DNA from: JANRLJ01 sp034437895
GTDB lineage: Bacteria; Chloroflexota; Anaerolineae; Aggregatilineales; Phototrophicaceae
Direction: 5' to 3'
Length of the DNA stretch: 18,151 nucleotides
Assembly (NCBI GenBank): GCA_034437895.1
Contig: DAOTTO010000199.1
Location: 1 to 18,151 of the forward strand
The notes under the pieces are model-generated. The model did not search any database, was not told where the DNA came from, and was given only the letters and a program-made list of their open reading frames with translations. Position numbers and translations under genes: made by a program. This document shows, in pieces, positions 1-6,087 of the stretch (position 1 is its first letter; every line of letters begins with the position of its first letter).

Positions 1-28
1 CTTAGTCAACGTAAAGTTTTACCGAATC

Positions 29-1096
29 TTAAACGATCAGCATCGCATCGCCAAAGGAAAAGAAACGATAATTTTCGGCTTTGGCGGTTTCGTAGGCATC
101 CAGCACGAATTCCCGCCCCACAAAACTGCTAATCATCATGAGCAGCGTTGACTTGGGGAGATGAAAATTGGTAATCATCGCGTCCACCACGCGCCATTGA
201 TATCCCGGATAGATAAATAAATTTGTGTCGCGCTCAAATGCGATGACGGGTCGCCATGCACAAATCTCACCTTGTGCGTTTGGGTGCGCTGGGTCGCCTC
301 CTGCGCTCAAAATCGCCGCTGTTTCTAGGGTGCGGACGCTGGTCGTACCTACAGCGATAATTCTTTTGCCCGCTAATTTGGCCTTGTTAATGATATTTGC
401 GTTGTCGGCTGTGAGGATGGCGCGTTCACTGTGGATTTTGTGCGTTTCAATTTCTTCCACACGCACAGGCATGAAGGTGTCCAGCCCGATATGCAAAGTG
501 CAGTAAGCAAACTGCACACCTTTATCACGCAGCGCGAGTAAAAGTTCCGGCGTGAAGTGCAAGCCCGCAGTTGGCGCGGCTGCTGAACCTTCTTCGCGGT
601 TGTAGATGGTCTGGTAGCGCTCTCCATCTGTCAACCGTGTGCGAATATAAGGCGGCAGGGGCATTTCGCCGATTTGCTGCAAAAATGGGTTAATCGGCTG
701 GTTGAATTCGATCAACCGTTCCGCACCCTCTAAGGTTTCGATGACTGTCGCGGTGATGTCGCTCCTGACGAGTTTCATTTCTAGGCCAATATTGGCGCGT
801 TTTCCGCCGATCAGGGCTTGCCAGCGTAAATCATCGATTTGGCGCAGGAGCAAAATTTCCAGCGCACCGCCTGTTTCTGCTTTTGTGGCTTGCAGACGGG
901 CTGGGATAACGCGGGTGGAATTCATCACCAAGACATCCCCTGCATTGATGAATTCCAGAATGTCATGAAAATGGTGATGAGATAAAGACTGTGTGCGCCG
1001 ATTGAGCAGCATCAATTTGGAGCTGTCACGCGGTTCAAGGGGCGTTTGCGCGATGAACGATTCCGGTAAATCGTAATCAAATTCACTGATATTCAT
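29..1096 (-). CDS. queA: S-adenosylmethionine:tRNA ribosyltransferase-isomerase QueA
   Basis: Cytoplasmic enzyme that transfers and isomerises the ribosyl part of S-adenosylmethionine onto preQ1 in tRNA, giving epoxyqueuosine, the penultimate step of queuosine synthesis. The 355-residue protein has the usual family length. It starts with the typical FDYDLPESFIAQTP segment and RDSSKLMLL. It also has the AAPTAGLHFTPELL block near residues 170-185 and the C-terminal block VVDAMITNFHLPKSTLLM with a following SSFVGRE. The ATG lies only 6 bp after the ruvB stop, and no convincing Shine-Dalgarno sequence precedes it, so translation probably depends on ruvB. The ruvB-queA order is common in bacteria. 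The reading frame is intact. The 28 bases left of the stop show nothing I can assign. Confidence 0.97.
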   Translation of the reverse strand: MNISEFDYDLPESFIAQTPLEPRDSSKLMLLNRRTQSLSHHHFHDILEFINAGDVLVMNSTRVIPARLQATKAETGGALEILLLRQIDDLRWQALIGGKRANIGLEMKLVRSDITATVIETLEGAERLIEFNQPINPFLQQIGEMPLPPYIRTRLTDGERYQTIYNREEGSAAAPTAGLHFTPELLLALRDKGVQFAYCTLHIGLDTFMPVRVEEIETHKIHSERAILTADNANIINKAKLAGKRIIAVGTTSVRTLETAAILSAGGDPAHPNAQGEICAWRPVIAFERDTNLFIYPGYQWRVVDAMITNFHLPKSTLLMMISSFVGREFVLDAYETAKAENYRFFSFGDAMLIV

Positions 1097-1102
1097 GTGG
1101 TT

Positions 1103-2140
1103 TTATAAAAGTGGTTTCTGTGTGCCATTAATGCGGTCAATGCGGTCATAGGGAATACCAAGATGCTCATAGGCCGAAGGCGTGGCGACTCTGCCGCGTG
1201 GGGTACGGTCTAAAAAGCCGAGTTGCAGCAGATACGGTTCGTAAACATCCATGATGGTTGAGCGATCTTCGCTAATCGCCGCGCCGATGGTCTCTAAACC
1301 GACAGGGCCGCCGCCGAATTTTTCGATAATGCAGCTTAAAATACGACGATCTACGTCGTCTAACCCAAGATGGTCAATATCCATCAGGACAAGTGCTTCA
1401 CCCGCAACTGGTCCCGTGATGATGCCGTTGGCGCGGGTTTGGGCGTAATCGCGCACGCGGCGGAGTAAGCGCAAGGCAACGCGGGGTGTCCCCCTAGCGC
1501 GACGGGCAATTTCAGAGGTGCCTTCCGGCTTAATCTCGACTTTGAGCATTCCAGCAGCACGATTGATGATATATTCCATCGATTTTTGATCGTAGTAATC
1601 CAAGCGATAGCGCGTACCAAAGCGATCACGCAGCGGCCCCGCCAACAGAGATAGCTGAGTCGTCGCGCCAATGACGGTGAAACGCGGCAAATTCAGGCGG
1701 ACATTTTTCGCCGCTGGCCCCTTCCCGATGACAATATCCAGCGCGAAGTCTTCCATTGCTGGATACAAAATTTCTTCGATAGCGCGGCCTAAGCGATGAA
1801 TTTCGTCGATAAATAAGACATCGTTCTGCTTAAGATGGGTAAGAATCGCGGCAAGATCACCCGCACGTTCAATTGAGGGGCCAGCCGTAATGCGAATATT
1901 GGCATTCATCTCATTAGCGATGACGAAAGCCAATGATGTTTTGCCGAGACCGGGTGGGCCATAAAATAAGACGTGATCCAGCGGTTCAGTCCGTGCTTTG
2001 GCGGCATCAATACTGATCTTGAGATTTTCGCGTACACGATCCTGACCCACAATATCTTTAAGTAATTGGGGTCTCAGGGCAATATTTTCGCGCTCAGTCT
2101 TTAATTTTCCGCCGCTGACGATGCGACCATCATCAGACAT
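1103..2140 (-). CDS. ruvB: Holliday junction branch migration helicase RuvB
   Basis: ATP-driven hexameric motor that moves Holliday junctions together with RuvA in recombinational repair. The protein has 345 residues, a normal family length. Walker A is GPPGLGKT at about residues 61-68, Walker B is VLFIDEIHRL at about 108-117, and the sensor/arginine-finger region is GATTQ...GPLRDRFG at about 158-175. The C-terminal winged helix follows, with DDVDRRIL, GGGPVGLETI and RTPRGRVAT. The sensor segment reads GATTQ where I expect GATTR, a small deviation. A GGAG ribosome site at 2149-2152 stands 8 bp before the ATG, and a sigma70-type promoter lies at 2176-2203. ruvA is not adjacent. It is the first gene of a ruvB-queA unit divergent from upp. 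Confidence 0.97.
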   Translation of the reverse strand: MSDDGRIVSGGKLKTERENIALRPQLLKDIVGQDRVRENLKISIDAAKARTEPLDHVLFYGPPGLGKTSLAFVIANEMNANIRITAGPSIERAGDLAAILTHLKQNDVLFIDEIHRLGRAIEEILYPAMEDFALDIVIGKGPAAKNVRLNLPRFTVIGATTQLSLLAGPLRDRFGTRYRLDYYDQKSMEYIINRAAGMLKVEIKPEGTSEIARRARGTPRVALRLLRRVRDYAQTRANGIITGPVAGEALVLMDIDHLGLDDVDRRILSCIIEKFGGGPVGLETIGAAISEDRSTIMDVYEPYLLQLGFLDRTPRGRVATPSAYEHLGIPYDRIDRINGTQKPLL

Positions 2141-2148
2141 AAAGTTTA

Positions 2149-2152
2149 CTCC
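2149..2152 (-). promoter_or_regulatory. Ribosome binding site of ruvB
   Basis: GGAG read on the minus strand, 8 bases upstream of the ruvB ATG, supports the start at 2140. Confidence 0.6.
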
Positions 2153-2175
2153 GAGGAATAGGTGTTCTAACTAAA

Positions 2176-2203
2176 AGTATAATCGAGGCCGTCTATCGCG
2201 CAA
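2176..2203 (-). promoter_or_regulatory. Putative sigma70 promoter of ruvB-queA
   Basis: On the minus strand, TTGCGC (2198-2203) and TATACT (2176-2181) are separated by 16 bp. The -10 matches the consensus at 5 of 6 positions and the -35 at 4 of 6. Transcription would begin roughly 7 bp below the -10, leaving a leader of about 30 nt before the ruvB ATG. It stands back to back with the upp promoter, the two -35 boxes being 8 bp apart. Confidence 0.55.
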
Positions 2204-2211
2204 TGGTCGCT

Positions 2212-2240
2212 TTGACAATCTGCTATCTGAAACGTACAAT
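2212..2240 (+). promoter_or_regulatory. Strong sigma70-type promoter of upp
   Basis: A perfect TTGACA (2212-2217) is followed by a 17-bp spacer and TACAAT (2235-2240), a 5/6 match to the -10 consensus. Transcription should start near 2247, about 28 nt before the upp ATG. The promoter lies inside the longer possible reading frame that opens at 2203. That rules against the upstream start and favours 2275. Confidence 0.8.
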
Positions 2241-2260
2241 CCGTCTGTTTTGTCTGGCGA

Positions 2261-2266
2261 AGGGAG
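2261..2266 (+). promoter_or_regulatory. Ribosome binding site of upp
   Basis: AGGGAG stands 8 bases before the ATG at 2275 and fixes the start of upp. Confidence 0.75.
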
Positions 2267-2274
2267 ATCGTTTT

Positions 2275-2898
2275 ATGGGGACTGTTCATATTTCACAACA
2301 TCCGCTGGTGCAGCATAAGCTCACGCTGCTGCGCGATGCGACCACCGATCATCGTTCATTTCGACATTTAGTTTATGAGTTGGCGCTGCTATTGGCTTAT
2401 GAAGCAACGCAGGACCTAACTCTTTTTGAAACGACTGTGACCACGCCGATGGGGGTTGCAGGTGGCTATAAAGCACAAGAAACAATCGGCCTTGTGCCTA
2501 TTTTGCGCGCCGGATTGGGTCTGGTTGATGGCGTGATGGAACTACTCCCTAGTGTTCAGGTGTGGCACATTGGCCTTTACCGCGATGAACATACCCTGCG
2601 CCCTGTAGAATATTATAATCGGCTGCCAGAAATCCCGACGGTTGAAATTTGCCTCGTGCTTGACCCTATGTTGGCGACAGGGGGGTCAGCCGTAGCGACG
2701 ATTGACATCCTCAAACGGTGGGGCGTGAAGAAGATCAAGTTCCTAGGGTTGATCGCCGCGCCAGAGGGTATCGCGCATCTTTCCAGCGTCCATCCTGATG
2801 TGTCTATTCATGTGGCGGCTGTGGATGATCGCTTAAATGAGATTGGCTTTATTGTGCCGGGGCTGGGTGATGCGGGTGATCGTCAATTTGGAACTTGA
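2275..2898 (+). CDS. upp: Uracil phosphoribosyltransferase
   Basis: Cytoplasmic pyrimidine-salvage enzyme that makes UMP from uracil and PRPP. With the ATG at 2275 the protein has 207 residues, essentially the length of typical bacterial Upp (about 208). Visible family blocks are PILRAGLGLVDG near residues 77-88, YRDEHTLRPVEYYNRLP, the PRPP-binding loop LDPMLATGGSA, and the C-terminal uracil-binding block IVPGLGDAGDRQFGT. The frame is open back to 2203, but that start lies upstream of the promoter at 2212-2240 and lacks a ribosome site. A clear AGGGAG precedes 2275. The glycosyltransferase gene follows within 26 bp and is probably cotranscribed. Confidence 0.97.
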   Translation: MGTVHISQHPLVQHKLTLLRDATTDHRSFRHLVYELALLLAYEATQDLTLFETTVTTPMGVAGGYKAQETIGLVPILRAGLGLVDGVMELLPSVQVWHIGLYRDEHTLRPVEYYNRLPEIPTVEICLVLDPMLATGGSAVATIDILKRWGVKKIKFLGLIAAPEGIAHLSSVHPDVSIHVAAVDDRLNEIGFIVPGLGDAGDRQFGT

Positions 2899-2924
2899 AT
2901 TGAATTGTGATTGGCGATAATTAT

Positions 2925-3995
2925 ATGAAAATCAGCGAACTCAGCGCTTTTGTAATCGTGTTTTCTTTGGCGTTCAGTGTATCGCTGATTTTAATGCCGC
3001 TTGCTGATCGCTTGGGGCGACGCTTTGGGATTGTTGCTAAAGCGGGTGGTAGGCGGCAGAACGAAGCCGATTTTAAGCAAATTTCCAAGCTAGGCGGGTT
3101 GGCGATTTTTGGTGGATTTACGGTTGCTATTTTAATCGCGCAGGTGTTGAATGTAACGCGATTCGACTCTTATGAAGTAGTACGCCTCGCTGGATTGGTG
3201 ATCGGCGGGACGTTTATTTTCATCATCGGCTTGATTGATGATTTTTTCGAATTGAACGCGGTTCAATTGGGAATCGCGCAGATCGTCGCCTCAGCGATTG
3301 CGGTCACATTTCAAATTTTTATCGAGACCTTTAATAATCCGTTTACGGGGCAGCAGACTTCCGCTTGGCCTTTTGCCGTGACGGTTGTTTTGAGCATGTT
3401 TTGGCTCGGCTTGATGATTAACACCGTCAATTTTATGGATGGGTTAGATGGGTTAGCTGGAGGGGTGGCCTTTATAGCGGGGACGGTCTTATTTATCAAC
3501 AGCGCGTTTGTTTTAAAGCCTCCCCAAACCAGTGTAAGTTTGCTGCCGTTGGCTTTAATGGGCGCGGCGTTGGCCTTTTTATTGTATAACTTCTATCCAG
3601 CGCGTATTATGATGGGCGGAAGCGCGTATTTTCTAGGGTATGTCTTGGGCGCATTGAGCATTATTGGCGGCGCGAAGATGGCGACGATTTTGCTGGTGAT
3701 GGGACTGCCATTAATGGATTTAGCATGGCAGGCCATTAATCGGATGCGAAAAGGCCGAAACCCGATGCAGGGCGATAGAGGCCATGTGCATTTCCGTCTC
3801 TTGGATATGGGCTTTAGTCAGCGGCAGATTGTGTTGGCGTATTATGCCTTTTGTTCTTTTTTTGGCTTACTCACGCTCATCACAGCCAGTCAACTTTTTA
3901 AATTCATTGCTTTCGGCGTGATGCTGATGCTGATTATTGTCGGTTTTGGGGTGCTGATGCGGTTCGATCAAACGGAGTCTTCTGCATCTTCATAG
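2925..3995 (+). CDS. MraY/WecA-family undecaprenyl-phosphate sugar-1-phosphate transferase
   Basis: Predicted polytopic membrane enzyme of glycosyltransferase family 4. Such enzymes join a UDP-sugar phosphate to the lipid carrier undecaprenyl phosphate at the start of wall or surface polymer synthesis. The 356 residues show KLGGLAIF (55-62), IGLIDDFFEL (101-110) with the paired Asp 105/106, NTVNFMDGLDGLAGG (166-180), NFYPARIMMGGSAYFLG (222-238) and GDRGHVHFRLLD (283-294). These resemble WecA/TagO-like enzymes more than true MraY. The usual MGD of the fifth motif reads MGG, so one metal-binding Asp is missing. I chose the ATG at 2925. A GTG at 2907 in the same frame would add six residues, and neither has a strong ribosome site. 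The gene follows upp and its end overlaps the convergent gene by 28 bp. The sugar substrate is unknown. Confidence 0.88.
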   Translation: MKISELSAFVIVFSLAFSVSLILMPLADRLGRRFGIVAKAGGRRQNEADFKQISKLGGLAIFGGFTVAILIAQVLNVTRFDSYEVVRLAGLVIGGTFIFIIGLIDDFFELNAVQLGIAQIVASAIAVTFQIFIETFNNPFTGQQTSAWPFAVTVVLSMFWLGLMINTVNFMDGLDGLAGGVAFIAGTVLFINSAFVLKPPQTSVSLLPLALMGAALAFLLYNFYPARIMMGGSAYFLGYVLGALSIIGGAKMATILLVMGLPLMDLAWQAINRMRKGRNPMQGDRGHVHFRLLDMGFSQRQIVLAYYAFCSFFGLLTLITASQLFKFIAFGVMLMLIIVGFGVLMRFDQTESSASS

Positions 3996-5299
3996 ATGAT
4001 TGTGCCGGAGTCTTCTGCATCTTCATCTAAATTTTCTTCATCCTCGTCTTCTATTTCGTCATCATCCTCCAACGCATCCTCATCATATTCGCGGATGTCA
4101 TCCACCACCTCATCCTCAATATAGTCATCTTCAATAGCCTCATCCTCAAGAGGTTCATCTTCTTTTTCTTTTTTATCATTTTCTATTGTCCGCAGCGCGG
4201 CTGTTCCGCCGAAAACTGGCATTGGACGCGGTGGGGGAGATGGTGGCGCAGCAGGTTTTCCGACCACTTCACCTGTGATGATGGTGGGTTCGATGCGTTT
4301 AGGCTGCTGCTGACCGGGTAGCATAGGTGGTTTTTCCGGTTCGACGATGACGGCGGCCTGTCTTGAAACAGGCTCTTGTCCAGGTGCGCCGGGGATGGGA
4401 AAAGGTAATTTATAGATCGAGGGCGTTCCTCCTTGTAAGGCCGGTGCAGTTGTTGGCTGTTTTTGTGTTTGGCGTGTACGCTGACGTTCTTTTTCGCGCT
4501 CTGCAATCGCTTCGGCACGTGTCATCGTAATCATTTTGCCATTTTTGAAGGTGGCACTGTCACCAGTTAAGCGCTCGACAAGCGACTCGATGCCGCCGAG
4601 AATGCCGACTGCCAGCACATCCAATACCACGATAAAGGCAAATGCCGTTGAAAGTACGTTTAACCCATTGGTTACGGGGCCAGAAATCGCCTGCCCCATA
4701 ACTTCCTCGCCTATCCCTAACGCGAAGAGAAAGATGACGATGCCTGCAATAGGCCAGATTACCCAACGCCATGCTTTTAGAATCGTCGCATCGGGCATCA
4801 TGGTATTGCCAATGGTAAACACCAGATACGTCCACAGCCAGAAATCAGGGGTCGTGGTTAAGTGCTTAATGACACGGCTTATATCGTCGAGTGTGCCTGA
4901 ATTTGCTTGCTGGAATGCACCGTTCAAGTCGATGATCTTGGTCACAATAAGCCAAATGAGGACTATTCCAACAATCAACGGCGCGGCATTAATGATGTTG
5001 ATTTTGTAAGCAGGGGCTTTTTTGGAGAGCTTGACGAAATTAAGCCGGAGTTCGCCAACTTCCTGTTTTTCTGGCATTGCGACAGCCCGTTCAGCACGGA
5101 CATTTAATGCACCAGCCGCCAGCCAATAGACCACCTCATAAACAACGACACCCGGTAAAAAGAAGGTGTAGTAAAAAATGGTCGTCGTTTGATAATTTTT
5201 GGTCAGCAACCAGCCAACTTTAAAGATGTGCTGGTGCAGCCAGTTTTCTAGCTGCCGCAGCGCGTTAAAACAAATAATGACCAGCACACCAGCAAGCAA
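3968..5299 (-). CDS. Membrane protein with proline-rich linker and acidic tail, possibly a degenerate M50/HExxH-type protein
   Basis: I cannot name a family with confidence. The first 245 of 443 residues hold about five or six membrane segments (roughly 2-14, 38-65, 103-123, 152-168, 178-196, 214-238). Residues 260-280 are rich in Arg, Glu and Gln, 281-365 are proline-rich, and from about 372 to the end Asp and Glu dominate. The stretch FFLPGVVVYEVVYWLAAGALNV (46-67, shown here only as a landmark) and later NAAPLIVG and GNTMMPD recall Chloroflexota membrane proteins with a HELSHWL zinc motif, but both His are Tyr here. This likeness is from memory and is an inference. The start is a TTG, 11 bp after the tpiA stop. 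No ATG, GTG or further TTG lies upstream in frame. It is the last gene of the glycolytic cluster. Confidence 0.72.
   Translation of the reverse strand: MLAGVLVIICFNALRQLENWLHQHIFKVGWLLTKNYQTTTIFYYTFFLPGVVVYEVVYWLAAGALNVRAERAVAMPEKQEVGELRLNFVKLSKKAPAYKINIINAAPLIVGIVLIWLIVTKIIDLNGAFQQANSGTLDDISRVIKHLTTTPDFWLWTYLVFTIGNTMMPDATILKAWRWVIWPIAGIVIFLFALGIGEEVMGQAISGPVTNGLNVLSTAFAFIVVLDVLAVGILGGIESLVERLTGDSATFKNGKMITMTRAEAIAEREKERQRTRQTQKQPTTAPALQGGTPSIYKLPFPIPGAPGQEPVSRQAAVIVEPEKPPMLPGQQQPKRIEPTIITGEVVGKPAAPPSPPPRPMPVFGGTAALRTIENDKKEKEDEPLEDEAIEDDYIEDEVVDDIREYDEDALEDDDEIEDEDEENLDEDAEDSGTIIYEDAEDSV
3973..4026. repeat. 21-bp perfect direct repeat, 33-bp period
   Basis: Bases 3973-3993 and 4006-4026 are identical over 21 bp, with copies offset by exactly 33 bp (11 codons). 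On the minus strand they encode two EDAEDS copies (residues 426-431 and 437-442) at the end of the acidic tail. The left copy lies in the overlap with the convergent glycosyltransferase gene and encodes its final residues in the other direction. The TAG of that gene starts on the last base of the left copy. Confidence 0.85.
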
Positions 5300-5310
5300 A
5301 ACGTTCAGAA

Positions 5311-6081
5311 TTACGCGCCTTTCTCCTGCGCGGCAACTTCGATCAATTTGGCGAAATCGTCAACTTTGAGCGCTGCGCCACCGACTAATGCGCCATCCAC
5401 ATCCGGCTGAGACATATATTCAGCCATGTTTTCGGGCTTAACGCTGCCGCCATATTGAATCCGCACGGTATTGGCGACCTCATCCCCATAGAGGGCTTGA
5501 AGTGTGCCACGAATCGTTCCGCCGATAATGTTTTGTGCGATTTCGCCGCTGGCACTTTTGCCTGTTCCGATTGCCCAAATGGGTTCATAGGCGACGACGA
5601 CATGCGCCATATCTGAGGCACTGACACCCTCTAAGGCTGCCCGTACCTGTCCACCGACGAAAGAGGCGGTTTCACCTGCTTCATTTTGCACCAGACTTTC
5701 CCCTACCGCGACAATCGGCTTTAGTCCATGTGCCAGCGCTGCTTTGACCTTTTTATTGACGGTTTCATCAGTCTCGTTCAGATATTGACGGCATTCGGAA
5801 TGCCCAATGATGACGTATTCTGCTAGGCCTTGCAGCATGGCGGGGGAAATTTGTGAGGTGAATGCGCCTTGCACTTCCCAATGCACACTTTGAGCGCTGA
5901 CTTTAATGCCGGTATCGCGTAGGGCTTCCGCAACGGCTGCTAAAGCCAGAAACGTTGGACTAACGACGCGCTCAACGTTGGTAAACGGCGCGAGTTTAGG
6001 GGCAAGTGCTTGTACGAACTCAACCGATTCTTGCAACGTTTTATACATTTTCCAGTTTCCAGCGATGATCGGGATACGCAT
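5311..6081 (-). CDS. tpiA: Triosephosphate isomerase
   Basis: Cytoplasmic TIM-barrel enzyme that interconverts dihydroxyacetone phosphate and glyceraldehyde 3-phosphate. The 256-residue length is typical. Substrate-binding N9 and K11 lie in AGNWKMYK, catalytic H94 in IGHSECR and catalytic E166 in AYEPIWAIGTG, followed by the flexible loop. The phosphate-binding blocks IQYGGSVKPEN and GALVGGAAL are present. Small oddities are GAFTSQIS where GAFTGEIS is usual, HSECR for HSERR, and Ala in place of the conserved Cys in KPIVAVGE. The catalytic set is complete, so it should be active. The GGAGG ribosome site lies within the last codons of the kinase gene, 6 bp of spacer separating the two genes, which implies coupled translation. 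Confidence 0.97.
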   Translation of the reverse strand: MRIPIIAGNWKMYKTLQESVEFVQALAPKLAPFTNVERVVSPTFLALAAVAEALRDTGIKVSAQSVHWEVQGAFTSQISPAMLQGLAEYVIIGHSECRQYLNETDETVNKKVKAALAHGLKPIVAVGESLVQNEAGETASFVGGQVRAALEGVSASDMAHVVVAYEPIWAIGTGKSASGEIAQNIIGGTIRGTLQALYGDEVANTVRIQYGGSVKPENMAEYMSQPDVDGALVGGAALKVDDFAKLIEVAAQEKGA

Positions 6082-6087
6082 GTGTTG

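Noticed and set aside
2203..2274. Upstream start for upp adding 24 residues
   Set aside because: The start precedes the promoter -35 at 2212 and has no ribosome site. The added residues do not resemble Upp.
4536..5009. 157-codon plus-strand frame
   Set aside because: Antisense to the membrane protein gene, and its residues mirror the hydrophobic segments. No ribosome site or family match.
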